Positions 15,328-24,750 of a stretch of 64,000 nt of DNA are shown here, one piece after another (within the stretch, counting starts at the first letter, position 1; every line of letters begins with the position of its first letter). Source of the DNA: DAOUJI01 sp965197415. GTDB taxonomy: Bacteria > Chloroflexota > Dehalococcoidia > Lucifugimonadales > JAGWBF01. The stretch lies in the NCBI GenBank assembly GCA_965197415.1, contig OZ240207.1, positions 2,604,001 through 2,668,000 on the forward strand, written 5' to 3'. The translations under genes were made by a program, and so were the position numbers. Under the pieces are notes generated by a model, which searched no databases, was not told the DNA's origin, and saw nothing but the letters and a program-made list of their open reading frames with translations.

Positions 15328-16257
15328 TTGCCCAGTGACTACGACGTGATAATCATCGGCGGAGGCGCTGCGGGTCTATCGGCAGGCATGTACGCTGCCC
15401 GGTATGGGCTGAAAACGGGAATCCTGGAACAACTTATGGGCGGCGGCCAGGTCATCAACGCCGAGAGAATCGAGAACTTCCCCGGATTCGCCAAGCCGGT
15501 CTCAGGCGCCGAGTTTTCCGCGCTGCTTCAAGAACAAGCCATGGACGCCGGCGCCGAGTTCCTGATGGGCGAGAGTACAGGGCTGGTCCTTGACGGTCAA
15601 TATCGTGTGGTGAACACCTACGACGACCCCTACAGTACAAAGGCAATAATCATCGCAACCGGGTCCTCCACCAAATCCCTGGGGATCCCGGGGGAGGAGG
15701 AAATGGTGGGATCGGGAGTCTCCCACTGTGCCACCTGTGACGGGCCGTTGTTCAAGAATGAAGTCGTGGGAGTGGTCGGGGGCGGAGACGCCGCCGCTGA
15801 TGAGGCCCTAACTTTGACCGAGTACACGGACAACGTGATTCTCTTTCACCGCAGGGACTCCCTCCGTGCCCACAAAGCCCTCAGGGATCGGGTGGTCCAG
15901 CACCCTGACATCGAATTGGTGTACAACACCGTCGTGGAAGAGGTTTCTGGGGAAGGCACAGTCAACGGTGTCAGAGTGCGGAACCTGGTGACCAATCTGG
16001 TGGAACAGGTGAACCTGACAGGACTTTTCGTCTATGTAGGCACGTCTCCCAACAGCAATTTCGTGCAAGGTGTTGTAAATACGGACAACGCCGGGCATAT
16101 TCCTGTCAACGTGAAGATGGAGACGGAGGTCCCGGGAATATACGCCGCAGGAGACATACGCCAGCACTCGGTGGCCCAACTGGCCGCAGCCGCCGGAGAC
16201 GGCGTGACCGCGGCCGTCGAAGCCTACCGCTACATTTCGGGGCAGACCTGGAACTGA
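15328..16257 (+). CDS. trxB: Thioredoxin-disulfide reductase
   Basis: 309 residues, standard for low-molecular-weight TrxB. FAD-binding 'IIIGGGAAGLSAGMYAAR' at the N-terminus, redox-active C134-A-T-C137 in 'SHCATCDGP', NADPH-binding 'VVGGGDAAADEA', and the FAD-site 'GIYAAGDIR' near the C-terminus. Transfers electrons from NADPH to thioredoxin in the cytoplasm. TTG start at 15328 is set by GGAGGTGA seven bases upstream. Stands alone with its own promoter. Confidence 0.93.
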   Translation: MPSDYDVIIIGGGAAGLSAGMYAARYGLKTGILEQLMGGGQVINAERIENFPGFAKPVSGAEFSALLQEQAMDAGAEFLMGESTGLVLDGQYRVVNTYDDPYSTKAIIIATGSSTKSLGIPGEEEMVGSGVSHCATCDGPLFKNEVVGVVGGGDAAADEALTLTEYTDNVILFHRRDSLRAHKALRDRVVQHPDIELVYNTVVEEVSGEGTVNGVRVRNLVTNLVEQVNLTGLFVYVGTSPNSNFVQGVVNTDNAGHIPVNVKMETEVPGIYAAGDIRQHSVAQLAAAAGDGVTAAVEAYRYISGQTWN

Positions 16258-16331
16258 TACGGCCAAGGGCTCGGCGAACATCGCGGGGTCGGTGGACTAC
16301 CACCGGCCGGACTTAAGCAGGGGAGGCAAGA

Positions 16332-17186
16332 ATGAAACCCACCGCCAGATTCAAGCAGCTTCTAAACTCAGGCGAGATGGTCGTAGCCCCGTTCATCATG
16401 AACGCACTTCACGCCAAGATTGCCGAGTCCGTCGGCTTCAACGCGATCTACATGACGGGCTCGGGCACTTCTGCTGAGAGAGGGTATCCCGACGTCGGTC
16501 TGCTGACCCAGACCGAAATGGTCCAGAACGCGCGGTATATCGCCGACGCAGTGGAAATTCCGGTAATTAGCGACGCTGACACCGGTTACGGTAATCCACT
16601 TAACGTCTACCGGACGGTTAAAGAGTATGAGTCAGCCGGAGTGGCCGCCATCCATATCGAGGACCAGCTCTTCCCCAAGAAGTGCGGCTTCTTCGACGGT
16701 AAAGAGGTCATACCCCCGGAGGAAATGGTGGAGAAGCTGAGGGCCGCCCAGGACGCCCGCTCGGACCCCGATTTCACCATCATCGCCCGGTGCGACGCCT
16801 ACGCTGTGAACGGCTGGGAAGACACAGTCCAGCGCTGCAACGCTTATGTGGAGGCCGGCGCCGACATGGTGTTTGTCGACGGGATAAAGAGCGTCGACGA
16901 CCTCCACATGTACGCTTCGGACTTGGGACACGTGCCCAGGATGTACAACGGCGACTTGCTGCCGAGCCCCGAGGTGGCCGAGTTGGGCTACAAGCTCATG
17001 ATTTGCGGCAGCACGATATGGCTGGTGTACAAGGCGGTCAAGGACGCATTCGAGGAGCTGAAAGCCGTCGGCAAGGTGGACCCCAGCCGCTACGCAACCC
17101 GCATGGACGTGGCCAACCTGCTGGGACTGCAGGAAATATACGAGATGGAGAAGCGGTACGGTGTCTCGCACCTGAAGGTCAGCTAA
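16332..17186 (+). CDS. Isocitrate lyase/PEP mutase family enzyme
   Basis: 284 residues, the size of methylisocitrate lyase, oxaloacetate decarboxylase and PEP mutase relatives. Mg-binding 'SDADTGYGNP' (D81, D83), 'IHIEDQLFPKKCG' with the signature K116-K117-C118-G119, and 'IIARCDAY'. The KKCG motif favours a C-C lyase reaction. Exact substrate (2-methylisocitrate, oxaloacetate or another 2-substituted malate) is not readable. An MFS gene follows after 79 bases and could import a related acid, an inference. Ribosome site GGGGAGG before ATG. Confidence 0.9.
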   Translation: MKPTARFKQLLNSGEMVVAPFIMNALHAKIAESVGFNAIYMTGSGTSAERGYPDVGLLTQTEMVQNARYIADAVEIPVISDADTGYGNPLNVYRTVKEYESAGVAAIHIEDQLFPKKCGFFDGKEVIPPEEMVEKLRAAQDARSDPDFTIIARCDAYAVNGWEDTVQRCNAYVEAGADMVFVDGIKSVDDLHMYASDLGHVPRMYNGDLLPSPEVAELGYKLMICGSTIWLVYKAVKDAFEELKAVGKVDPSRYATRMDVANLLGLQEIYEMEKRYGVSHLKVS

Positions 17187-17265
17187 CCTTAACATTCATA
17201 GTCTCCGGGACAGGGGGTGGGGACGTGGGCCTCACCCCTTAAGTTATGCGCCACGAAAGGGTCCT

Positions 17266-18561
17266 TTGATTAGTCAGGAGCAAGACGTACGCGGGCTGCG
17301 GCAGAGGCTAGGCTCGGTCTACTACGGTTGGTGGGCGCTAGCCGCCGGATTCGTCATCGCCACTTTTTCCGCGGGGATCTTCTCCCACAGCATAGGGGTG
17401 TTCTTCGGCCCCATCAAAGCTGACCTGGGGCTCAACAACACCCAGACATCCCTCATCTTCTCGCTGACTAGGGCGGAAGGATCGGTGACAGGCCCCCTGT
17501 TCGGCAGAATGGTCGACCGCTTCGGGGCCAGACCGATGATACTGTTCGGAGGGCTGACCGCTTGCGCTGGCTTCATAATGCTTAGCTGGGTGCACTCGTA
17601 TTGGCTCTTTGCACTTATATTCGTCGCGATAGTGGCCACCGGCAAGAGCTCCGGCATGGGTCATACCTTGCTTGCGGCGGTCAACCGGTGGTTTGTGGGC
17701 AGGAAGGCCCTGGCCTTGTCCATTCAGATAACCGGCTTCCAGCTTGGGGGTGCGGTCATCCTTCCCCTGGTTGTCATAGGAGTCGATGCGCTGGGCTGGC
17801 GGGACGTGATGCTCATCGGCGGGATTTTCATGGCGGCCATATTGGTTCCCCTCGCTATGGTGATTCGCCACTCACCGGAGAGGATGGGCATAGAGCCGGA
17901 GGGCGCCGCTGAGGCCCGGCGCAGGGCGATGGCCCAAGGCTTGTCCGAGGCGACTCAAGGGGCTGAGGCGGACTTCACGGTTCGGGAAGCGTTGGCCACC
18001 CGGTCCTACTGGCTCATGATGGCGTCAGCCTTTATCCGAATCAGCGTCTGGGGCGCGTTGGCAGTCCACGCTGTGCAGATTTTCCAGTGGAAGGGCCTGG
18101 AGGAGACCACGGCCGGGTTCATGTTCTCTCTGATGTTTGCCGTGGCCGTCCCAACCACCCTCATATCCGGGATGCTGGCGCAGCGCTTTCGCTTCCAGTC
18201 CATCATGTTTTACTCCGCCCTTGCCGCCTCGGCGGGAATCGCAGCCCTGATTTTCCTGGACGGCATGACGGCCGTTACTCTGTTCGTATTGGGCACTGCG
18301 GCCGGAGAAGGCGGCAACGCCGTCCAGTGGGCGGGGTTGGGCCAGTTCTTCGGGCGTAAGAGCTACGCTACCCTGTTCGGCATTATGTCCGCGGCCTTCA
18401 ACGTGGGGATGTTTCTCACGCCCATATTCGCGGGCTGGATCAGGGACACCCACGATGAGAGTTACATGCTGGTAGTGGTCGCCTTCGCTCCGGTCTATGC
18501 TTTGGGGGCTGTGCTGTGCCTGTTTCTGAAGAGGCCGGCGCCGCCTCCAGCAAAGGCGTAG
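17266..18561 (+). CDS. MFS transporter (OFA/monocarboxylate-like)
   Basis: 431 residues with about twelve hydrophobic helices and a central loop near 205-235. 'YYGWWALAAGFVIATFSAGI' at the first helix and 'GPLFGRMVDRFGARPMILFG' at the helix 2-3 loop are typical of the oxalate/formate or monocarboxylate branch of the major facilitator superfamily. Likely moves a small organic acid across the inner membrane. TTG start at 17266, with AAGGG four to five bases before. Sits downstream of the ICL/PEP-mutase enzyme, possibly one operon. Confidence 0.85.
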   Translation: MISQEQDVRGLRQRLGSVYYGWWALAAGFVIATFSAGIFSHSIGVFFGPIKADLGLNNTQTSLIFSLTRAEGSVTGPLFGRMVDRFGARPMILFGGLTACAGFIMLSWVHSYWLFALIFVAIVATGKSSGMGHTLLAAVNRWFVGRKALALSIQITGFQLGGAVILPLVVIGVDALGWRDVMLIGGIFMAAILVPLAMVIRHSPERMGIEPEGAAEARRRAMAQGLSEATQGAEADFTVREALATRSYWLMMASAFIRISVWGALAVHAVQIFQWKGLEETTAGFMFSLMFAVAVPTTLISGMLAQRFRFQSIMFYSALAASAGIAALIFLDGMTAVTLFVLGTAAGEGGNAVQWAGLGQFFGRKSYATLFGIMSAAFNVGMFLTPIFAGWIRDTHDESYMLVVVAFAPVYALGAVLCLFLKRPAPPPAKA

Positions 18562-18601
18562 GCGGCCCGCAGTCTCTCGACTGTTTGAGGACTTTCCTTT
18601 T

Positions 18602-18654
18602 CCGTTCGCCTTGAGCTTGTCGAAGGGTGGTTCGACTGGCTCACCACGAACGGG
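18602..18654. repeat. Dispersed palindromic repeat, family R2 (copy 1)
   Basis: Imperfect palindrome beginning CCGTTCGCC and ending ACGAACGG, with a central GTCGAAGGGTGGTTCGAC. A close copy is at 53418-53469 and degenerate ones at 24703-24750 and 25915-25962. Located between the MFS gene and pth, which are convergent. Confidence 0.8.
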
Positions 18655-18700
18655 GCAAAGAAGCCAGCTTACAAGCGAAAGACACTGGGAGGCGCCCAGG

Positions 18701-19267
18701 TCAGTTGAAACGGTTCATGGCCGTGTCTATGCCCTCTGTGAGCAGGACCTCCACGGCGTCGGCCACGGACGCGATGACTGGCTTAATGGCTTTCTCCTCG
18801 TGCTTTTGAAACTTCCCCAGCACGTACTCCACGTAGGAAACACCGTCGTCAGGCTCCCCGATCCCGATTCGAATTCTGGGGAACTCCTTGGACCCCAACG
18901 TTTCTATAATGGACCCCACTCCGTTGTGCCCTCCGTCTCCTCCCGACCTGCGGACACGGATCGTTCCCAGAGGAAGGGCTATGTCGTCGTAGACCACCAG
19001 CAAAGCCTCAGGCGAGACGGCGAACCGGGTAGTCAGGTATTCCACGGCAGCCCCGCTGTCGTTCATGTATGTCCGGGGCTTGGCCAGCGCTATGTCTGTG
19101 TCGCATACGCGGCCCTGGCCAATGACAGCCTTGGCCCTGCGGTCCCCCAGTTTGACGCCCCATTTGCGGGCCATGTGGTCCACGCACTTGAACCCGATGT
19201 TGTGGCGGGTGTTTGAATACCTAAGGCCTGGGTTTCCCAGACCGACTAACAATCTGACAGGGTTCAT
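18701..19267 (-). CDS. pth: Peptidyl-tRNA hydrolase
   Basis: 188 residues. 'LVGLGNPGLRYSNTRHNIGF' holds N12 and the catalytic H22, 'PRTYMNDSG' and 'VVYDDIALPLG' hold the other active-site residues, and 'SGGDGGHNGVGSI' the tRNA-binding loop. Frees tRNA from drop-off peptidyl-tRNAs. Lies 18 bases downstream of ligA on the same strand, so it is probably co-transcribed with it. Confidence 0.96.
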   Translation of the reverse strand: MNPVRLLVGLGNPGLRYSNTRHNIGFKCVDHMARKWGVKLGDRRAKAVIGQGRVCDTDIALAKPRTYMNDSGAAVEYLTTRFAVSPEALLVVYDDIALPLGTIRVRRSGGDGGHNGVGSIIETLGSKEFPRIRIGIGEPDDGVSYVEYVLGKFQKHEEKAIKPVIASVADAVEVLLTEGIDTAMNRFN

Positions 19268-19285
19268 GGCACGCCCAACGGCTCG

Positions 19286-21322
19286 TCAAAGCGCCTGTGA
19301 GGCGGCCTTTTCCAGCAGTTGCAGGAACGCGGATTCGTCCAGGATGGTTGTGCCCAACTTTCTAGCGGCCTCCAGCTTGGAGCCCGGGGAGGCTCCCGCC
19401 ACCAGGTATGCCGTCTTTCGTGTCACGGATGAGCCGGGGCTGCCGCCAAGCTCCTTGATTCGCCCTTCTGCCTGGGACCGGCTCATGGAGTCCAGGGTCC
19501 CGGTCACGACGAAAGTGACTCCGGCTAGGGGCTGCGACCCCGCCTCCGACATGTTGGGCGTTTCTTGTTCCAGCTTGACTCCCGCCTGCCTTAGCTTTTC
19601 GATGACTCTCAGGTTGGAGGGGTCTTGGAAGTAATCGACGACCGAGTCGGCGATGACCTTTCCGATGCCGTCAATGGCGGTCAGGTCTTCATCGGTCGCC
19701 TGCGCCAGTTGGCCCAAGCTCGAGTAGTTTCTGGTGAGCAGCTCCGCCGTCTCCGATCCCACGTGAAGAATCCCTAGAGCGAAGACGGTCCTGGCAAGAG
19801 ATCGGTCCTTGCTGGCCTCGACATTGCGCACAATTTTGCCCGCCAGGATTTCTCCCATACGGTCCAGCTTGATTAGCTGTTCAACCTGTAAGTCGTAGAG
19901 GTCGGCGACGTCGCTGAGAAGCCCTTGGTCGATGAGAATGCGGCACCACTTCTCCCCGAGCCCGTCGATGTCCATGGCTCCCTTGGAAACGAAATGCTTC
20001 AACAGCTCGAAGAACTGGGCCGGGCAGGCGGAGTTGGGGCATTTGTGCATGGCTTCGGTCTCAGGCTTGACTACCTGGGAGCCGCACACGGGGCACTCCC
20101 CCGGCATGGAAAAGACTTGCTCCTCACCTGTGCGCCTCTCCACGAGAGGCCCCACGATTTGGGGAATCACTTCCCCCGCCCGCTCAACGATTACCCAGTC
20201 CCCCTTGCGGATGTCTTTCCTGCGAATGTCATCTTCGTTGTGCAGGTTGGCCAGCTTGACTACGGCGCCGGATACGTTCACCGGCTCCAGCATCGCAAAG
20301 GGGTTGAGGCTGCCCGTTCTGCCCACGTTTATGCCGATGTCAATCAGTTGCGTGACCGCCTGCTCCGCGGGGAACTTGTAGGCTATGGCCCAGCGGGGTT
20401 CTCGTCCCACGAATCCCAGAGCCTCTTGCTGTGCCAACGAGTTTATCTTTACCACGATCCCGTCGGCCTGGTAGGGGAGGTCGTGCCGTCTTTCCAGCCA
20501 TCGTGTGTAGAGCTCTTCCACCTCCTCCAGGTTGCTGCACAGGCGGTTTTCGGGGTTAATGCGAAAGCCCATCTCCCTCAGGCTGGACAGAGCCTCCCAG
20601 TGAGTGTCGGGCATGGTCCCATTCTCGTGATAGCCCAGGGAGTACACGTAGATGTCCAGGTTACGGGTGGCGGTGATACGGGAGTCAAGCTGCCTTAGAG
20701 AGCCGGCCGCCGTGTTCCTAGGATTGGCGTACGTCGGCTCGCCTCGTTCCATGCGGTCGCGGTTCAGCGCTTCGAAGTCAGCCTTGGGGAAATAGACTTC
20801 TCCGCGGACTTCCAGCGCCGGCGGCGGGCTTCCTTGCAATCTCAGGGGAATGCTCTTTACGGTCCGCAGGTTTTCGGTGACGTCTTCGCCTCGATAGCCG
20901 TCACCCCTGGTCGCGCCTGTCTCCAGGACTCCGTTACGGTAGGCGAGGGAAACGGCGAGGCCGTCGATTTTCAGCTCACACACCATCTCAATCGGTGCGC
21001 CTTCTAGCAGGTTCATAACTCTGCGGTGCCAGGCGGTCAACTCTTGGAAGTCAAAGGCGTTGGCCAAGCTCAGCATGGGCAGGGCGTGCTCCACCTGGTT
21101 GAACCCTTCCAGCGGCGGCGCTCCAACCCTCCGGGTTGGGGAGTCGGCGGCTGCCAAGTCGGGGTAAGCGGTCTCCAACTCCTGAAGTTCCCGCATGAGG
21201 GTGTCGTACTGGCCGTCGGCGATTACGGGGTCGTCCAGAGCGTAATAGCGGTAGGCGTGGAAGTTGATTTCCTTCCTTAGCTCTTCAAGCCGCTGGACCG
21301 TTTTGGCGTCTGCGCTGCTCAT
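19286..21322 (-). CDS. ligA: NAD-dependent DNA ligase
   Basis: 678 residues, full length. Domain Ia at the N-terminus, adenylation lysine K118 in 'CELKIDGLAVSLAY', then 'ATRGDGYRGEDVTENLRT', OB fold, zinc finger 'CPVCGSQVV...KCPNSAC', helix-hairpin-helix repeats and a C-terminal BRCT domain 'LAGVTFVVTGTLDSMSR'. Seals nicks in replication and repair. Followed by pth. Confidence 0.97.
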   Translation of the reverse strand: MSSADAKTVQRLEELRKEINFHAYRYYALDDPVIADGQYDTLMRELQELETAYPDLAAADSPTRRVGAPPLEGFNQVEHALPMLSLANAFDFQELTAWHRRVMNLLEGAPIEMVCELKIDGLAVSLAYRNGVLETGATRGDGYRGEDVTENLRTVKSIPLRLQGSPPPALEVRGEVYFPKADFEALNRDRMERGEPTYANPRNTAAGSLRQLDSRITATRNLDIYVYSLGYHENGTMPDTHWEALSSLREMGFRINPENRLCSNLEEVEELYTRWLERRHDLPYQADGIVVKINSLAQQEALGFVGREPRWAIAYKFPAEQAVTQLIDIGINVGRTGSLNPFAMLEPVNVSGAVVKLANLHNEDDIRRKDIRKGDWVIVERAGEVIPQIVGPLVERRTGEEQVFSMPGECPVCGSQVVKPETEAMHKCPNSACPAQFFELLKHFVSKGAMDIDGLGEKWCRILIDQGLLSDVADLYDLQVEQLIKLDRMGEILAGKIVRNVEASKDRSLARTVFALGILHVGSETAELLTRNYSSLGQLAQATDEDLTAIDGIGKVIADSVVDYFQDPSNLRVIEKLRQAGVKLEQETPNMSEAGSQPLAGVTFVVTGTLDSMSRSQAEGRIKELGGSPGSSVTRKTAYLVAGASPGSKLEAARKLGTTILDESAFLQLLEKAASQAL

Positions 21323-21418
21323 GTCCGACTGTCTTTACAAACTGGGGGTATGGGGACCGGTGTCTCTATTTCCCCGGTTAGTCCGATTCGCACTAGGAGG
21401 CCTTTCAACAACCTCCGT

Positions 21419-21445
21419 CATACCGGCGAACGCCGGTATCCAGGG
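21419..21445. repeat. Dispersed repeat with CCGGCGAACGCCGG core
   Basis: Palindromic core TACCGGCGAACGCCGGTA, a motif widespread as an intergenic repeat in many bacteria. Only one copy was found in the window. It sits in the 289-base gap between divergent ligA and the TPP enzyme. Confidence 0.55.
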
Positions 21446-21466
21446 TTTCCTCTAACGCTGGGAGAC

Positions 21467-21502
21467 ACCCTCACCCCAACCCTCTCCCAGGGGGAGAGGG
21501 GG
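21467..21502. repeat. Dispersed repeat, family R3 (CCTCACCCC...CTCTCCC)
   Basis: Contains CCTCACCCCAACCCTCTCCC followed by GGGGGAGAGGG, giving a CCTCTCCC/GGGAGAGG hairpin. A second copy is at 50530-50555 joined to 51768 onward, and is interrupted by the IS5-type element. Confidence 0.7.
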
Positions 21503-21542
21503 TTGTGCAGTCTCCCACGAGAAAGTATACCAGCAACCCAGC

Positions 21543-21571
21543 TTGTGATAGACCCCTCAAGGCCGTACAAT
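21543..21571 (+). promoter_or_regulatory. Promoter of the TPP enzyme gene
   Basis: TTGTGA (21543-21548), 17-base spacer, TACAAT (21566-21571), about 40 bases before the ATG at 21612. Confidence 0.5.
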
Positions 21572-21611
21572 GATGGACATCCGGCGGATTTAGTGCATCA
21601 AGGGGCTGCAA

Positions 21612-23261
21612 ATGCGAGTGGTTGACGCCATTGCGGAAATTCTGAAGCTGGAGCAGGTTGAATGGCTGCCCAGCTATCCAACCACCACGATGATAGAGGC
21701 GGCTGCTGCGTCAGGGATTCGTCCCGTCGTGTGCCGCCAGGAGCGTGTCGGTCTGGGGATAGCTGATGGGTATGCCCGTGTGAAGAACGGTTCACCGGTC
21801 GGAACGTTCGCCATGCAGTACGGGCCCGGCGCCGAGAACGCATTCGCAGGGGTGGCTACCGCCTTCTCCGATTCGGTCCCTGTGTTGCTGCTGCCCCTCG
21901 GCCATCCCAGAAACAGGCAGGGGGTGTTCCCTTACTTCTCGTCCATGAAGGCATACGACACTGTGACGAAATATTCGGAGTCCATCAGTGTGGCCAACAG
22001 CGTGGCCGACGTGATGAGGCGCGCTTTTTCGGCCCTGAAGATGGGGCGGAAGGGGCCGGTCCTGGTGGAAATTCCCGCCGACGTGGCCGGAGAAGAGGTG
22101 GACGAGTCCCTCGTCCAGGCTTACCGGCCCGGAAAGGCCCCCCTGGCTGCTCCTGATTCAAGGGACGTGGACCAGGCCGCCGAAGCATTGCTGGCGGCCC
22201 AGACGCCGGTCATAGTCGCCGGACAGGGCGTATTGTACGCTGGCGCCACAGAGGACCTCGTGGCGCTGGCCGAAGCGTTGCAGGCTCCGGTTATGACCAC
22301 CCTGGAAGGAAAGAGCGCTTTTCCTGAGGACCACCCCCTTTCCCTGGGGACCGGCGCGGGCTCCGTCGCAGGCCCGGTTGTCCATTTTATGACCAAGGCC
22401 GACGTAGTATTGGGCATAGGTACCAGCTTTACCCGCCACGGCATGAACATGACCATCCCGGCGGCGGGCAAGGTTATGATTCAGGCCACCAACGACCCTC
22501 GGGACATCCACAAAGATTACTTCATCGACCACCCGATAATCGGGGACGCCAAGCTGGTGGCTCAAAGCTTCCTGGAAGCCGTTAAGGACCGGCTGGGCGG
22601 AAAGACCAGGGACGGGTCGGTCGCCGCAGAAATCGAGCAGGCTCGCACGGAGTGGCTCGGACAGTGGATGCCCAAACTCACCTCAGACGAAGTCCCCATA
22701 ACTCCCTACAGGGTCATCTGGGAACTGATGCAGAACCTGGACCCGGCCTCTGCCATAGTGACCCATGACTCAGGCAGCCCAAGGGACCAGATGGTCCCCT
22801 TCTACAGGGCCACGGCTCCCAGGAGCTATCTGGGGTGGGGCAAGTCCCACGGCCTTGGCACTGGGCTGGGCTTGACGATAGGAGCCAAGATGGCCGCCCC
22901 TGACAAGATGGCCATCAACTGGATGGGCGACGCGGCCTTTGGGATGGTGGGGCTGGACTTCGAGACCGCCGTCAGATGCGGTCTGCCCATAACCACCATA
23001 GTCTCCAACAACTCCTCCATGGCCATCGAGATCAACCAGATGGCTGTGTCCCACGAGTTGTACGGCACCCGCAACGTGGGAGGCGCATACGCGGACATGG
23101 GCCGGGCTATGGGAGGCTACGCCGAACGAGTCACCGACCCCGCCGAAGTGGGCCCGGCCATACTCAGGGCTCGTGAGGCCAACCTGGAAGGCAAAGCCGC
23201 CCTCTTGGAGATAATCACGTCGGAGGAGACCGCCTTCTCCCACCGCCGACCCTTCGGATAA
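21612..23261 (+). CDS. Thiamine-pyrophosphate enzyme, acetolactate synthase/benzaldehyde lyase-like
   Basis: 549 residues. N-terminal pyrimidine-binding domain with the activating glutamate E44 in 'CRQERVGLGIADGYAR', a central FAD/NAD-like domain with 'PVIVAGQGVLYAGA', and the C-terminal diphosphate-binding motif 'MGDAAFGMVGLDFE' ending in 'IVSNNSS' (GD-x-N type). Such enzymes make or break C-C bonds next to carbonyls. There is no small regulatory subunit nearby, so a biosynthetic acetolactate synthase is unlikely; a catabolic role is an inference. Confidence 0.88.
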   Translation: MRVVDAIAEILKLEQVEWLPSYPTTTMIEAAAASGIRPVVCRQERVGLGIADGYARVKNGSPVGTFAMQYGPGAENAFAGVATAFSDSVPVLLLPLGHPRNRQGVFPYFSSMKAYDTVTKYSESISVANSVADVMRRAFSALKMGRKGPVLVEIPADVAGEEVDESLVQAYRPGKAPLAAPDSRDVDQAAEALLAAQTPVIVAGQGVLYAGATEDLVALAEALQAPVMTTLEGKSAFPEDHPLSLGTGAGSVAGPVVHFMTKADVVLGIGTSFTRHGMNMTIPAAGKVMIQATNDPRDIHKDYFIDHPIIGDAKLVAQSFLEAVKDRLGGKTRDGSVAAEIEQARTEWLGQWMPKLTSDEVPITPYRVIWELMQNLDPASAIVTHDSGSPRDQMVPFYRATAPRSYLGWGKSHGLGTGLGLTIGAKMAAPDKMAINWMGDAAFGMVGLDFETAVRCGLPITTIVSNNSSMAIEINQMAVSHELYGTRNVGGAYADMGRAMGGYAERVTDPAEVGPAILRAREANLEGKAALLEIITSEETAFSHRRPFG

Positions 23262-23293
23262 GTCCATCTAAAGGCGATTGCGCGAAGGAAGAC

Positions 23294-23821
23294 ATGGACT
23301 ACAACCCGGCAAGATACCAGTTCGGAGCTCTGTCCAATATTCTGGCGGAGGCTTTCGGAGAGCCGGGCAAGCGCACCTTCCGGCTGAAGATGGAGTCGGG
23401 CGTCTCGCCAAACATTGCGTCGGCGTCAGTGTGGCTTGAGAAGCAGCAACTCCAACAGCTGGCGACTTATATTCAGGAAATTGAGACAGCCCATAGCAGC
23501 TCCGGAGGTTCCAACCCACCCCCGGAGCCGCCCTGGTCCGAGGGATCCGCCTCCGTCGAGTTCAAGGTGGGAAGACTTGCCCTCGGCCACGACCGGGAAA
23601 GCAACTGCTTCCTGCTGGTGGCATACGACGTGGAGGACGATGACTCGGAGACGGCCACTCTGAGCTTCTGGATGACCATGGACCAGGGCCGGGAGCTGTC
23701 CAAAGAATCCCTCGAGGTCTGCGCGGCGGGTAGGCCCGAATGTTTCCTGTGCGGTCAACCCATCGACCCGGAAGGGCATATGTGCCCACGGGCCAATGGA
23801 CACGCCCCAATTCCGGGGTAG
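23294..23821 (+). CDS. DUF3090 family protein
   Basis: 175 residues. Start 'MDYNPARYQFGALSNILAEA' and 'RTFRLKMESG', middle 'VGRLALGHDRESNCFLLVAY', and C-terminal cysteine pairs 'CFLCGQPIDPEGHMCPRANG' fit the DUF3090 family (TIGR03847). In Actinobacteria this family travels with the SCO1664-type kinase-like protein found here as the next gene. The final cysteines probably bind zinc. Function unknown. Confidence 0.85.
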   Translation: MDYNPARYQFGALSNILAEAFGEPGKRTFRLKMESGVSPNIASASVWLEKQQLQQLATYIQEIETAHSSSGGSNPPPEPPWSEGSASVEFKVGRLALGHDRESNCFLLVAYDVEDDDSETATLSFWMTMDQGRELSKESLEVCAAGRPECFLCGQPIDPEGHMCPRANGHAPIPG

Positions 23822-23860
23822 GTCCTGGCCCCGGGCCATCGCCTCGAAGCTCCCATAGCC

Positions 23861-24580
23861 ATGAACAACGATCCCATGAGCGCCGACGAGGAGACCTATC
23901 GCCTCCTCCTAAACGGCGAGGTGTCAGACCCCCAGCTCACTCCCCTCGGCTCCAACTATACGTTCCTGGTGAACGTCTCGGACGGCGACAAGGCGTGCAA
24001 GGCCATATACAAGCCCAAGGACGGGGAGGCTCCTCTGTGGGACTTTCCCAGCGGCACCCTCTATAAGAGGGAATACGCCGCATATCTGCTGAGCAGAATC
24101 CTTGGTTGGGACTTCGTTCCAATAACCCTGCTCAGGGACGGACCCTACGGAGTCGGTTCCCTTCAACTTTGCATCGAGCATCATCCCAGGGCCAACTACT
24201 ACTACATACGTGAGAAGTCGCCGGAAGACCTGCGGATGATTGCTCTGTACGACTTGGTGACCAACAACGCGGACCGGAAGGCTTCCCATTGCATCGTGGA
24301 CTCTACAGGGAAGGTGTGGGGGATTGACCACGGCCTCACGTTTCACTGGCAGCCAAAGCTGCGCACGGTCATATGGGACTTCGGATGGCAGCCCATGCCT
24401 GAGGGCCTTCTGGGTGACCTGAAGGAATTCCTGCGTGCGCTGGAAGGCCGCACGGGGCGCATACCCGAACTGGAAGAGCTGGTCTTCCGGGAGGAGATGG
24501 AGGCTCTTGGAGCCAGGGTGCGTCAACTCCTGGAAATAGGCGTGTACCCCGGCTTGGGCCCCCGGCCCTACCCTTTCTAG
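23861..24580 (+). CDS. SCO1664 family PI3/PI4-kinase-like protein
   Basis: 239 residues. 'AIYKPKDGEAPLWDFPSG', 'REYAAYLLSRILGWDFVPIT', and 'YDLVTNNADRKASHCIVD' followed by 'WGIDHGLTF' match the nucleotide-binding and catalytic-loop pattern (N...D and ID-HG) of the SCO1664 family (TIGR03843), distant relatives of phosphoinositide kinases. Partner of DUF3090 in a conserved pair 39 bases apart. Substrate unknown, and whether it is an active kinase is not settled by sequence. Confidence 0.83.
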   Translation: MNNDPMSADEETYRLLLNGEVSDPQLTPLGSNYTFLVNVSDGDKACKAIYKPKDGEAPLWDFPSGTLYKREYAAYLLSRILGWDFVPITLLRDGPYGVGSLQLCIEHHPRANYYYIREKSPEDLRMIALYDLVTNNADRKASHCIVDSTGKVWGIDHGLTFHWQPKLRTVIWDFGWQPMPEGLLGDLKEFLRALEGRTGRIPELEELVFREEMEALGARVRQLLEIGVYPGLGPRPYPF

Positions 24581-24702
24581 CTAGGCCAGTGCGTCTATTC
24601 GATGGGGCCGGAATTCACTGTCAGAACAGGATTAGTAGGATAATGGGATTTCCATGATGGAGATACGTAAGGGTCGTTTCCTCTCCAGCAGCGTTCCTCC
24701 CG

Positions 24703-24750
24703 TAGTTCGTGTTGAGCTCGTCGAAGCATCGTCCTGAGTTGAACCGAGTG
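24703..24750. repeat. Degenerate R2 repeat
   Basis: TAGTTCGTGTTGAGCTCGTC and following bases echo the GAGCTTGTCGAAG part of family R2. It accounts for the chance minus-strand frame over 24595-24792. The 341-base gap 24581-24921 holds nothing else recognisable. Confidence 0.45.
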
